From Candidatus Peregrinibacteria bacterium UBA1369 (GTDB taxonomy: Bacteria > Patescibacteriota > Gracilibacteria > UBA1369): 8,176 bases of DNA. A program made the position numbers and the translations under genes. The notes under the pieces are model-generated. The model ran no database searches. It was not told the origin of the DNA and worked only from the letters and a program-made list of their open reading frames with translations. Positions within the stretch are counted from its first letter, which is position 1. Each line of letters starts with the position of its first letter. Positions 1-5,540 of this stretch are shown here, one piece after another. The stretch lies in NCBI GenBank assembly GCA_002305925.1, contig DBRL01000016.1, forward strand, positions 27,126-35,301. Direction: 5' to 3'.

Positions 1-113
1 GACGACCCGCATCATACAATATCCGGCCAAAAAACACACGGCGATTGGGGGTGGCCAAGTTTAGAAATATTTAACCCTGCCTTCATACCCTGGGTGTAAA
101 GTTGCCAAGAAAT

Positions 114-148
114 TTGACCGGCTATTAACCATTCATGTATGCTAAATA
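114..148 (+). promoter_or_regulatory. Possible promoter of the toxin-antitoxin operon
   Basis: A -35-like TTGACC (114-119) is followed after 18 nt by TATGCT (138-143). An overlapping extended -10, TGcTAAATA, lies at 140-148. Either would start transcription near 150-156, downstream of the ATG at 139 but upstream of the ATG at 169, which favours the later start for the antitoxin. The match is modest and judged by eye only. Confidence 0.3.
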
Positions 149-168
149 AGAAAGTAATACAATCTTAC

Positions 169-411
169 ATGCCTACAAAAATCGCCAAATGCACCGTCAA
201 AGGCCAGATCACACTGCCCAAGCAGTGGCGTGACCTGTTCAAAACCGATAGTTTCGTCGTAGATTTTGATGACAAACAATTGATTATCAGGCCCTTTCAG
301 ATGCCTGATAGCGGCGAAGAAATCATTTTTGATGCTGAACGTGACAACGGAGGCCAGGGAATTCCCTTGGAGGAAATGATCGGTCTGCTGAAAAACTCCC
401 GCCATGAATGA
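169..411 (+). CDS. AbrB/MazE-family antitoxin of a type II toxin-antitoxin pair
   Basis: This is a small (80-residue) DNA-binding antitoxin, expected to neutralise the toxin encoded just downstream and to repress its own operon. The N-terminus carries the AbrB/MazE/SpoVT swapped-hairpin signature, with CTVKGQITLPKQWR at about residues 8-21 from the ATG at 169. The acidic C-terminal half (SGEEIIFDAERDNGG and onward) is the part expected to wrap the toxin. An in-frame ATG at 139 would add ten residues. I prefer 169 because family members begin a few residues before the KGQIT motif and because the best promoter candidates overlap 139. Neither start has a clear Shine-Dalgarno sequence. The stop overlaps the toxin start by 8 nt, implying translational coupling. 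Family assignment is confident; the specific subfamily is not. Confidence 0.85.
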   Translation: MPTKIAKCTVKGQITLPKQWRDLFKTDSFVVDFDDKQLIIRPFQMPDSGEEIIFDAERDNGGQGIPLEEMIGLLKNSRHE

Positions 412-646
412 TATCGAAAAATTTCTCAAAAAACTGTCAGCCAAAGAGTACGAGGCCCTGGAACTGATTTTCCGGCAGATGAAAAAGGATTATCGGCAGG
501 TGCCCGGCCTACTCAAATTAACCGGGGCCAAAAACCTCTACCGCTTTCGCGCCGGCAGAATCAGGTGCGTTTTCCGCGTGCAGGGGAATCAGTTGACCAT
601 CGTCAGGCTGACCTGGCGGAACGAGGCGACCTATAAAAATTTGTAG
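404..646 (+). CDS. RelE/ParE-superfamily toxin (probable mRNA interferase)
   Basis: This 80-residue basic protein follows the AbrB-like antitoxin with an 8-nt overlap (ATGAATGA), the usual arrangement of an antitoxin-toxin operon. The central run GLLKLTGAKNLYRFRAGRIR (about residues 35-54), followed by CVFRVQGNQLTIVRL, is the typical RelE-fold beta-sheet core. Arginines and lysines sit where RelE-type mRNA interferases hold their catalytic and RNA-binding residues. From family knowledge the product would cleave ribosome-bound mRNA, or less likely poison gyrase as ParE does. The sequence alone does not separate the two. Length is normal and the frame is intact, so the pair looks functional. 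An AbrB-type antitoxin with a RelE-type toxin is a mixed but known pairing. Confidence 0.85.
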   Translation: MNDIEKFLKKLSAKEYEALELIFRQMKKDYRQVPGLLKLTGAKNLYRFRAGRIRCVFRVQGNQLTIVRLTWRNEATYKNL

Positions 647-723
647 CCGGTAGTTCTGGCAAGGCAGTGCGCGGAGGCTGTGAAGTGGCTGTTCCGGCTG
701 TTCAAGCTTTTTCATAGTAGACT

Positions 724-750
724 AGACAAAAAAAAGAAAAATAGTATAAT
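724..750 (+). promoter_or_regulatory. Probable promoter of the DGR target gene
   Basis: A perfect -10 hexamer TATAAT lies at 745-750. TAGACA at 724-729 matches the -35 consensus at five of six positions, but with a short 15-nt spacer. It sits in a strongly AT-rich stretch and would give a leader of about 30 nt before the ATG at 787. No good Shine-Dalgarno lies close to that ATG; the nearest purine run, AAGAGG, is about 27 nt upstream of it. Confidence 0.55.
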
Positions 751-786
751 ACTAAGAGGTCAATAATTTTCAATAATCGAACTCTT

Positions 787-2031
787 ATGTCTCATCCGTC
801 TCAACACCAGGAAGAACTCAGCAACCGGCCTGACCCGGCCCGCCTCCTTAACGAGCTGGACTCACTTGCCCAGGGACAACCGCAATGGAACCATCTCCGC
901 GACCTCTTTCTGGAAGAGGCCGATCTGGACGAATACATCAATTGGCTGGACACGGACGAGGACATCGATTTGACCAGAAAGCAAATCTCCAGGCTCAAGG
1001 CGGCCATCGCCGGTTATCGGGAATACCTGAAAGAATATCTGGATCAGACCGGCGCCCGCATCGGACGCTTTGAAGCAAAATTAAAGCAAAGCGTGGATGA
1101 TCTGGCCAATCCTGACCTGACCCCCGAAGAAGTGGACAAAATCGCCCATACCCGCAAAAGAGTGGCCCAGGCCATGCAGATTGCCAAAAAGCCGCGCGGA
1201 GCGAAGGGAAAGAGCTTACGGGAAGTCGCAGGAAAAACAGCCGACACCCCAAAAAGCGAAAAACTTGAAGACAAAGCGGAGGCCTACTATGCCGAATTTG
1301 TTGAACGCATGAACCTGACGGCGGAACAAAAAGAAAAACTGATTCAGGTTGTTGCCGGCTACGACGAAGCCGTCGCCACTGCCAAAGAGCTGGATTCAAA
1401 CGTTCAGGTACCTTCCAAAGAACAGGTTATTGCCCGCATCCTGGCGTTGGGTAAGCAAAAACTTGAAAAAATCGCAACAATCATGGGCAAGCCAGGTCTA
1501 ACCATTGAACCGGACAAATCTTTTATGGAGATGAAAAATGCCATGAATGCCCGCCGCCATTACGACAATCAAAGTGAAGCCTATTTTGATAATGATTATG
1601 AATGGTCAGGCAGACCCGGAAAAGTCAGTGTCAGTATTTTGGATATGATTCAAAATACATCTGTTGTTCCCGGTCAAAGACCTGGTGAACAGCGAAATGA
1701 TGAACAGCTTCGTACCTGCGAAAAATATTTCCGCGACAATGGCATGCGCCTTGCCAGTGACCGCCAGAACGCGGCAGGGATGCAGAAATCGCTCCGTGCT
1801 TATGAGCAGGCAAAAAGGAAAGGCGAGGCTAATCCAGAAAAACACATTCTAGATTTCTATGGTCAACCCCAGGAGACTGTTACGATGTTTAATCAAGAGC
1901 ATAATACCACTATAAGTAAAATCGTCTACGGTGGCTTCTATCCGGGGTACCGCGGGGTCTTCTTCACGTGGCGCAGTCCCGATTCTCTGAACGGCGGTCT
2001 TCGGGGTCGTGGCGCGATGCAGGTTATGTAA
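787..2031 (+). CDS. DGR target protein with C-terminal variable (CLec-like) domain
   Basis: This 414-residue protein is the diversified partner of the retroelement downstream. Residues 1-250 are charged, mostly helical by eye (LTRKQISRLKAAIAGYREYL near 62-81), with no signal peptide or membrane segment, so it is likely cytoplasmic. Residues ~265-414 resemble C-type-lectin-fold DGR targets: KVSVSILDM near 279-287, then NGMRLASDRQNAAGMQKSL near 318-336, ILDFYG, and a terminal barrel ending LRGRGAMQV. The last part (from residue 377) is encoded by the variable region; the residues G383, Y385, G387, Y388, G390 and F392 sit where the template encodes N, N, E, N, K and N. The fold assignment is pattern recognition, not a structure match. 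The ligand is unknown. The gene is intact although its retroelement appears broken. No ribosome binding site decides the start; ATG 787 suits the TATAAT promoter. Confidence 0.8.
   Translation: MSHPSQHQEELSNRPDPARLLNELDSLAQGQPQWNHLRDLFLEEADLDEYINWLDTDEDIDLTRKQISRLKAAIAGYREYLKEYLDQTGARIGRFEAKLKQSVDDLANPDLTPEEVDKIAHTRKRVAQAMQIAKKPRGAKGKSLREVAGKTADTPKSEKLEDKAEAYYAEFVERMNLTAEQKEKLIQVVAGYDEAVATAKELDSNVQVPSKEQVIARILALGKQKLEKIATIMGKPGLTIEPDKSFMEMKNAMNARRHYDNQSEAYFDNDYEWSGRPGKVSVSILDMIQNTSVVPGQRPGEQRNDEQLRTCEKYFRDNGMRLASDRQNAAGMQKSLRAYEQAKRKGEANPEKHILDFYGQPQETVTMFNQEHNTTISKIVYGGFYPGYRGVFFTWRSPDSLNGGLRGRGAMQVM
1917..2031 (+). repeat. DGR variable region (VR) with 3' GC-rich IMH-like end
   Basis: Positions 1917-1961 align without gaps to 2448-2492 (offset 531). 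Within 1918-1961 there are 9 mismatches, at 1933, 1934, 1939, 1946, 1948, 1954, 1955, 1960 and 1961. All nine face an adenine in the template repeat: five A-to-G and four A-to-T. Position 1917 faces another template A. The distal part, 1962-2031, has no remaining template in the window. It includes the GC-rich segment around 2003-2028 (CTTCGGGGTCGTGGC and on), the kind of sequence that serves as the initiation of mutagenic homology at the 3' end of VR. The gene stop lies directly behind it. Confidence 0.85.
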
Positions 2032-2058
2032 TTGATCTTTGAATTTTGGTTTTCTTTG

Positions 2059-2086
2059 GCCCCGCCTTGTGCGGGGCTTTCTTTTG
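2059..2086 (+). terminator. Rho-independent terminator / DGR-associated hairpin
   Basis: A perfect 7-bp GC stem, GCCCCGC (2059-2065) with GCGGGGC (2071-2077) around the loop CTTGT, is followed by TTTCTTTTG. It lies 27 nt after the target-gene stop and fits a transcription terminator on the plus strand. Known DGRs also carry a hairpin or cruciform just downstream of the VR that raises the efficiency of retrohoming, so it could serve both purposes. Confidence 0.75.
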
Positions 2087-2103
2087 TCTTTGAAATTTTC
2101 ACA

Positions 2104-2447
2104 TAAAACAGTAGTATTTCACCGTCGGTGAATAGCAACCTGGACTTGTCCAAGGCCCCGCTAAGCGGCAGCCGCCCTTGAAAATCCGCAGTACGGTTGA
2201 AAAGTGGTCTAAGGCTACCGATGGATGTTGGCACTTGAAAAAACTCTGTATCACGCTTACAGAGGTGAAGCGTAAGGAACAGAAGTTTGTGTCAACATTT
2301 AGCAGAAAATATACCTGCACGTTTGAGCCGGATGTACTCTCGCCTTTTTTAAGGCGCAAACCCTTCGGGTTCGCGTAGAGGGTGAAAAAGCAAACCAATG
2401 CACATGGTGTTGTTGCGACAACGCACATGGTACGGACGCAGCCGGTC
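2104..2447 (+). other. Spacer between VR and TR: non-coding, many short hairpins
   Basis: I see no convincing gene here; the only plus-strand open frame of note (2178-2378) has no recognisable domain. Instead the stretch carries short perfect inverted repeats. They are TTCACC/GGTGAA with a 3-nt loop (2118-2132), TGGAC/GTCCA (2141-2152), CCGC/GCGG (2158-2168), CGCCTT/AAGGCG with loop TTTT (2341-2356), AACCC/GGGTT (2360-2372) and GTTGT/ACAAC with loop TGCG (2409-2422). A direct repeat GCACATGGT occurs at 2400-2408 and 2423-2431, on either side of the last hairpin. In DGRs the RNA around the TR is structured and needed for cDNA synthesis, so part of this may be the template RNA leader. A decayed accessory gene (avd) is also possible, but I cannot show it. 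Confidence 0.45.
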
Positions 2448-3282
2448 AAAAATCGTCTACGGTAACTTCAATCCGGAGAACCGCAAGGTCAATGACAAAA
2501 CTTTTATTTATGATGCCTGGTCCTGTCGGGCAGGGAAGGGGCTTCTAGGCGCCATCGAACGGACACAGGCTTTTCTGAGCGGAGATACTCCGTGGGTTTG
2601 GAAATGCGATGTGAGAAAGTTTTTTGACAGTGTTGATCAGGATATTTTGCTTAAAATTCTTTCCAGACGGACAAAGGATAGCGCGACTTTCAATCTGCTT
2701 AAAGAAACAATATACAGTTTTTCTTCCGTGCCAGGCGGCAGGGGCGGTATTCCCATCGGCAATCTCAGCAGTCAGATTTTCGCCAACATTTACCTGAATG
2801 AGCTGGACAGATACATGAAACACGAAATAGGGGTGAGGGGGTATTTGCGCTATGGCGACGATTTTATCGTTGTGGAGAATGACCTGGCCAAACTTGAACA
2901 TATCCGGGCTGAAACAATCAAGTTTTTGAACAAAAGATTAAAACTACAGGTGAACTCAGACAGAAACAAAATTATGCAAACCTCGCAAGGTTTACAGATT
3001 CTGGGTGTAAAGATATGGCCATCCGGGAGAGTATTGAATAAACGCAATCAGGCGCGGATTTATCGACGGCTCACTCATGAAAATGTTTCAAGTTATTATG
3101 GACTGATCAGCAAACATGGGAACAGCAAACAGCGAAAAATATTTGATTGGACTGTTTGTGCGGAAATATTACCCACACAGTTAACGGATTTCCAAATCGC
3201 AGAATGCCTGTCCTGTGAGACCCTCCTCCTCACACATCTTTGGCCTGCAGCAATGATTAGTTTTGTGCTAAAATATAACTGA
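2398..3282 (+). CDS. DGR-type reverse transcriptase, N-terminally truncated, fused to TR (probable pseudogene)
   Basis: This 294-codon frame encodes most of a DGR-class reverse transcriptase, the enzyme that copies TR RNA with errors at adenines. Visible motifs in order are FIYDAWSCRAGKG (36-48), KCDVRKFFDSVD with the first catalytic Asp (69-80), IPIGNLSSQIFANIYL (118-133; the IGNLxSQ form marks DGR and related RTs), YGDD (152-155), LGVKIWPSGR (202-211) and SSYYGLISKHGNS (231-243). The N-terminal fingers, normally several tens of residues ahead of FIYD, are missing. Residues 17-32 are instead the translated TR. Codons before 2398 meet TGA at 2383, and no Shine-Dalgarno precedes the ATG, so translation is doubtful. 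The catalytic core is intact, but loss of the fingers should abolish activity. The last ~40 residues (after IFDWTV) do not resemble anything I know. The gene appears AT-richer than its neighbours by eye. Confidence 0.85.
   Translation: MHMVLLRQRTWYGRSRSKIVYGNFNPENRKVNDKTFIYDAWSCRAGKGLLGAIERTQAFLSGDTPWVWKCDVRKFFDSVDQDILLKILSRRTKDSATFNLLKETIYSFSSVPGGRGGIPIGNLSSQIFANIYLNELDRYMKHEIGVRGYLRYGDDFIVVENDLAKLEHIRAETIKFLNKRLKLQVNSDRNKIMQTSQGLQILGVKIWPSGRVLNKRNQARIYRRLTHENVSSYYGLISKHGNSKQRKIFDWTVCAEILPTQLTDFQIAECLSCETLLLTHLWPAAMISFVLKYN
2448..2492 (+). repeat. Truncated DGR template repeat (TR)
   Basis: This is the adenine-rich partner of VR 1917-1961. It starts with the 15-nt exact match AAAATCGTCTACGGT (2449-2463) and then diverges from VR only at adenines. 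Its variable codons are of AAC/AAT, AAG and GAG type, the usual TR design. Homology ends sharply at 2492: after GGTCAA the next bases (TGACAAAAC) do not match VR (CTTCACGTG). About 65 nt of the expected TR, including the IMH* copy at its 3' end, is absent here and I found no other copy in the window. The TR lies inside the open frame of the reverse transcriptase. Confidence 0.8.
3266..3274 (+). promoter_or_regulatory. Possible extended -10 promoter of the CCA-adding enzyme gene
   Basis: TGcTAAAAT (3266-3274) is a good extended -10 element inside the tail of the reverse transcriptase frame. It would start transcription near 3281, giving a leader of about 35 nt. No convincing -35 accompanies it, as extended -10 promoters allow. 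Confidence 0.4.
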
Positions 3283-3315
3283 AAGGTTCTTTTTGCAGCT
3301 GTCAGCTCACCCCCC

Positions 3316-4626
3316 ATGCTCCTCTCCGCCATCGACATCGTGCGTTCCCTCCAGAAAGCCGGCTATCAGGCCTATTTTGCCGGCGGGGCCGTGCGCGACA
3401 TGCTTCTCGGCATCGCTCCCAAGGACATTGACATCGTCACCAGCGCCCTGCCCGATGAACTGGAAGCCATCTTTGAACACACCATTCCGGTTGGCAAAAA
3501 ATTCGGCGTCATTCTGGTAGTCCAGAACGGCCATCATTTTGAAATCGCCACCTTCCGTTCCGACGCCGGCTACAGCGACGGCCGCCGCCCCGACGCGGTC
3601 ATTTTTACCAATGCCGAAAACGACGCCCGCCGCCGCGACTTCACCATCAACGGCATTTTTTACGATCCGCTGCGCGAGGAGTTTCTCGACTACGTGGACG
3701 GCCAGAAGGACATCGCCGCCAAACTGATCCGCTTCATCGGCAATCCCGAACAGCGCATCCTGGAGGACCACCTGCGACTGCTGCGCGCCGTCCGTTTCAA
3801 AAACCAGTTTGATTTTCAATACGAGCCCGAAACCTATGCTGCCATCCGCAAATGCGCCCCGCTGATTCTGGAAAAAGTTTCCCTGGAACGCATCCGCGAC
3901 GAATTGATCAAAATGCTGCTCGACAAAACCCGGCCCTCCCTGGCCTTTGAGGAAATGAGCCACCTGGGGCTGCTTCGGTTAATCATGCCGGAACTGGAGC
4001 GCCTGCGCGGTTGCGCCCAGCCGATAGAATACCATCAGGAAGGTGACGTCTGGGCCCATACCATGGCCGCCATCGACACCCTGCCGCCCGAGGCACCCCT
4101 GATCGCGCGGCTGGCCACGCTGTTTCATGACATTGGCAAGCCCGACACTTTCGCGCTCAAGGAGCGCATCCGTTTCGATTCGCACGCCGAGATTGGGGCC
4201 AAAATCGCCCGCACGGTCATGCAGCGCCTGCGTTTTAGCTATGAGCAGACCGAAGCCGTGGCCTGGTGTATCGAACATCACATGATGATGGCCGGTTTCC
4301 TGACTATGGGGGAGGCGCGGCTGCAGCATTGGTTCCACCACCCGCAGATGAAAAACCTGCTCCACCTGATGAAGGCGGACGCGGCAGGCACCGACCCCGG
4401 CGACTTCACACTTTACAATAAAATTGAAAAGCTCCACCGCCTGAAAACCCGGCGGATGCCGGAACTGCCCAAGCCTCTGCTCTCCGGTGAGGATATTATG
4501 GCGCTGACCGGACTGCCGGCCGGTGCGCGTATAGGCGAACTGAAGGACCAGCTCTACGAAATGCAGCTGGAACGCAAAATCCGGACGCGGGCGGCAGCGG
4601 AGAAGTGGCTAAGAAAAGAGAGTTGA
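3316..4626 (+). CDS. cca: CCA-adding tRNA nucleotidyltransferase (class II) with HD domain
   Basis: The enzyme adds or repairs the 3'-terminal CCA of tRNAs from CTP and ATP without a nucleic acid template. The 436-residue protein is complete. The nucleotidyltransferase head shows AGGAVRDMLLG (22-32), the metal-binding DID (37-39), FEIATFR (75-81) and RRDFTINGIFYDP (106-118). The ERIRDELIKML neck motif is typical of class II enzymes. A C-terminal HD phosphohydrolase-type domain follows (GDVWAHT and LFHDIGKPD, then HHMMM), as in many bacterial enzymes that also process cyclic phosphates. A pure poly(A) polymerase or an A- or CC-only adding relative cannot be excluded from sequence. The ATG at 3316 is the first usable start after the in-frame TGA at 3280. 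No Shine-Dalgarno is visible. The gene appears GC-richer than the retroelement before it. Confidence 0.95.
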   Translation: MLLSAIDIVRSLQKAGYQAYFAGGAVRDMLLGIAPKDIDIVTSALPDELEAIFEHTIPVGKKFGVILVVQNGHHFEIATFRSDAGYSDGRRPDAVIFTNAENDARRRDFTINGIFYDPLREEFLDYVDGQKDIAAKLIRFIGNPEQRILEDHLRLLRAVRFKNQFDFQYEPETYAAIRKCAPLILEKVSLERIRDELIKMLLDKTRPSLAFEEMSHLGLLRLIMPELERLRGCAQPIEYHQEGDVWAHTMAAIDTLPPEAPLIARLATLFHDIGKPDTFALKERIRFDSHAEIGAKIARTVMQRLRFSYEQTEAVAWCIEHHMMMAGFLTMGEARLQHWFHHPQMKNLLHLMKADAAGTDPGDFTLYNKIEKLHRLKTRRMPELPKPLLSGEDIMALTGLPAGARIGELKDQLYEMQLERKIRTRAAAEKWLRKES

Positions 4627-4719
4627 CAAAAAGAGCAAAAGGTGTGAAAAAAAAACAATCTGTTCCGTAGAGCCCATCGGGGAATACCCGACTCTGCTCC
4701 GGAACGGATAGTTGACAAA
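4621..4719. repeat. Direct repeats flanking an imperfect inverted repeat
   Basis: The 10-mer AGTTGACAAA occurs at 4621-4630, overlapping the cca stop codon, and at 4710-4719. Between them lies an imperfect inverted repeat, GTTCCG (4662-4667) with CGGAAC (4700-4705), and inner pairings GAG/CTC and CGGG/CCCG. It is not followed by a T-run, so it is a poor terminator. It could be a regulatory or RNA hairpin, a small insertion relic with target duplication, or chance. Confidence 0.4.
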
Positions 4720-4735
4720 TCGATAGACAAAGAAG

Positions 4736-4740
4736 AGGAG
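4736..4740 (+). promoter_or_regulatory. Shine-Dalgarno of the MopE-like gene
   Basis: AGGAG at 4736-4740 lies nine bases before the ATG at 4750. It is the best ribosome binding site in the window and fixes this start. Confidence 0.6.
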
Positions 4741-4749
4741 AGAACACTC

Positions 4750-5269
4750 ATGAACCGCAAGCAAATAGTTTTGGCAGTAGCCGTCCTTTTTGCCACGGCC
4801 GTGGTGGCTTTCTTGCTGGGGACCAAAGTTCGTGGCCAGCTCGAATCGCCCCCACCTCCCGCGGCCTCGCCGACCGCACTGCCAAGCAACCCCCTAGATG
4901 ATGCGCCCCCCTGCGTGAAGGTGCTGGCGAGCGACGAGAAATACGGACAAGCCCTGCGTGGTGGGCGGACACACCGGCAAGTGGGAATGTGCCCGCAACC
5001 GGATCGACGTGTGGTGCAACACCACGGCCGGGTCAATACCCCGGTCGACAGAGCACTGCATCGTCAACGGCCGCGGCGAGGCGTGTAACCACCTCGACGA
5101 CAACTGCGACGGGCGTATCGACGAGGGGTTCGATCTCTGGGGGGACGACCGCAACTGCGGCAACTGCGGGAATGTCTGCGAGGGGGGGCAAATGTGCTAC
5201 CAAGGAAAATGTGAGGGAAGGCTTGATCCCCAGCTGGTAGACTATGACCCGACCGCCCCCTCGCGGTGA
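4750..5269 (+). pseudogene. Exported MopE-like cysteine-rich metal-binding-motif protein, split by frameshift
   Basis: Two overlapping frames read as one protein of about 172 residues. The first part has a membrane segment or signal anchor (IVLAVAVLFATAVVAFLLG, 6-24) and a proline-rich linker (SPPPPAASPTALPS). The second part, readable from 4946, gives DKPCVVGGHTGKWECARN, then CNHLDDNCDGRIDEGFD and CGNCGNVCEGGQMCYQGKC. CNxxDDxCDGxxDE is the MopE-type putative metal-binding motif found in secreted or surface proteins, often repeated; here it occurs once. The frames join near 4942-4946 (TACGGACAAG), where one extra base, probably a G, shifts the reading frame. Without the shift the first frame ends at 5088 in unrelated sequence. 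This may be a sequencing error or a real decayed gene. The gene looks strongly GC-rich and could be transferred. The function is not known beyond surface exposure and probable metal or calcium binding. Confidence 0.7.
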
Positions 5270-5333
5270 GTAGTTAACAAAAAATCAAGTCGTTCTGACC
5301 TGAAAGGAATGTCTATCGATTACCAATTGGCCC

Positions 5334-5438
5334 GGTCTCTGACCATCGGTCAGGTGACCAAAGCCAAATCCCGTGGGTACATCCCACAGCCAGCCCCCCG
5401 AAACACCGCGGGGCTGTTCGCGCGTGCCTGCCCGGCAC
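5334..5438 (+). ncRNA. Candidate structured RNA: four consecutive hairpins
   Basis: Within 105 nt there are four perfect stems separated by short linkers. They are CTGACC/GGTCAG with loop ATC (5339-5353), GTGGG/CCCAC with a 5-nt loop (5373-5387), CAGCCCC/GGGGCTG (5391-5416) and GTGCC/GGCAC (5424-5438). The first has competing partners: GGTC at 5334-5337, GACC at 5356-5359, and a second CTGACC at 5295-5300. Switching between folds is therefore possible. It matches no RNA family I recognise. The strand is unknown, since hairpins read on both strands. Confidence 0.35.
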
Positions 5439-5508
5439 AGTTTCGCATAACAACCCAGAGCTGGAATGCAAGACGAAATAAACCTTATCAATAAGCCAAA
5501 AACCAGCC

Positions 5509-5527
5509 GTCACTCGGTGACATTTTT
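5509..5527 (+). terminator. Weak terminator-like hairpin
   Basis: GTCAC (5509-5513) pairs with GTGAC (5517-5521) around TCG, and is followed by ATTTTT (5522-5527). The 5-bp stem is short, so termination would be weak. It could end a transcript from the hairpin cluster upstream. Confidence 0.3.
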
Positions 5528-5540
5528 CAAAACAATTCAA

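Noticed and set aside
687..703. Direct repeat GGCTGTTC (687-694 and 696-703)
   Set aside because: Too short and isolated to support a function; likely chance.
2178..2378. 66-codon plus-strand frame between VR and TR, as a possible accessory (avd) gene
   Set aside because: No similarity to the helical Avd pattern, no ribosome binding site, and it runs through several perfect hairpins. Kept only as part of the non-coding spacer.
3307..4437. Long minus-strand frames (3307-3963 and 3979-4437)
   Set aside because: They lie antisense to the well-supported CCA-adding enzyme gene and show no domain of their own; they follow from its codon bias.
4712..4717. Perfect TTGACA as -35 of the MopE-like gene
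   Set aside because: No -10-like hexamer lies 15-19 nt downstream; that space holds the purine-rich Shine-Dalgarno region.
5373..5387. GTGGG-TACAT-CCCAC as a tRNA T-arm
   Set aside because: The loop has 5 instead of 7 bases and lacks TTCRA; no acceptor or anticodon arms fit around it.
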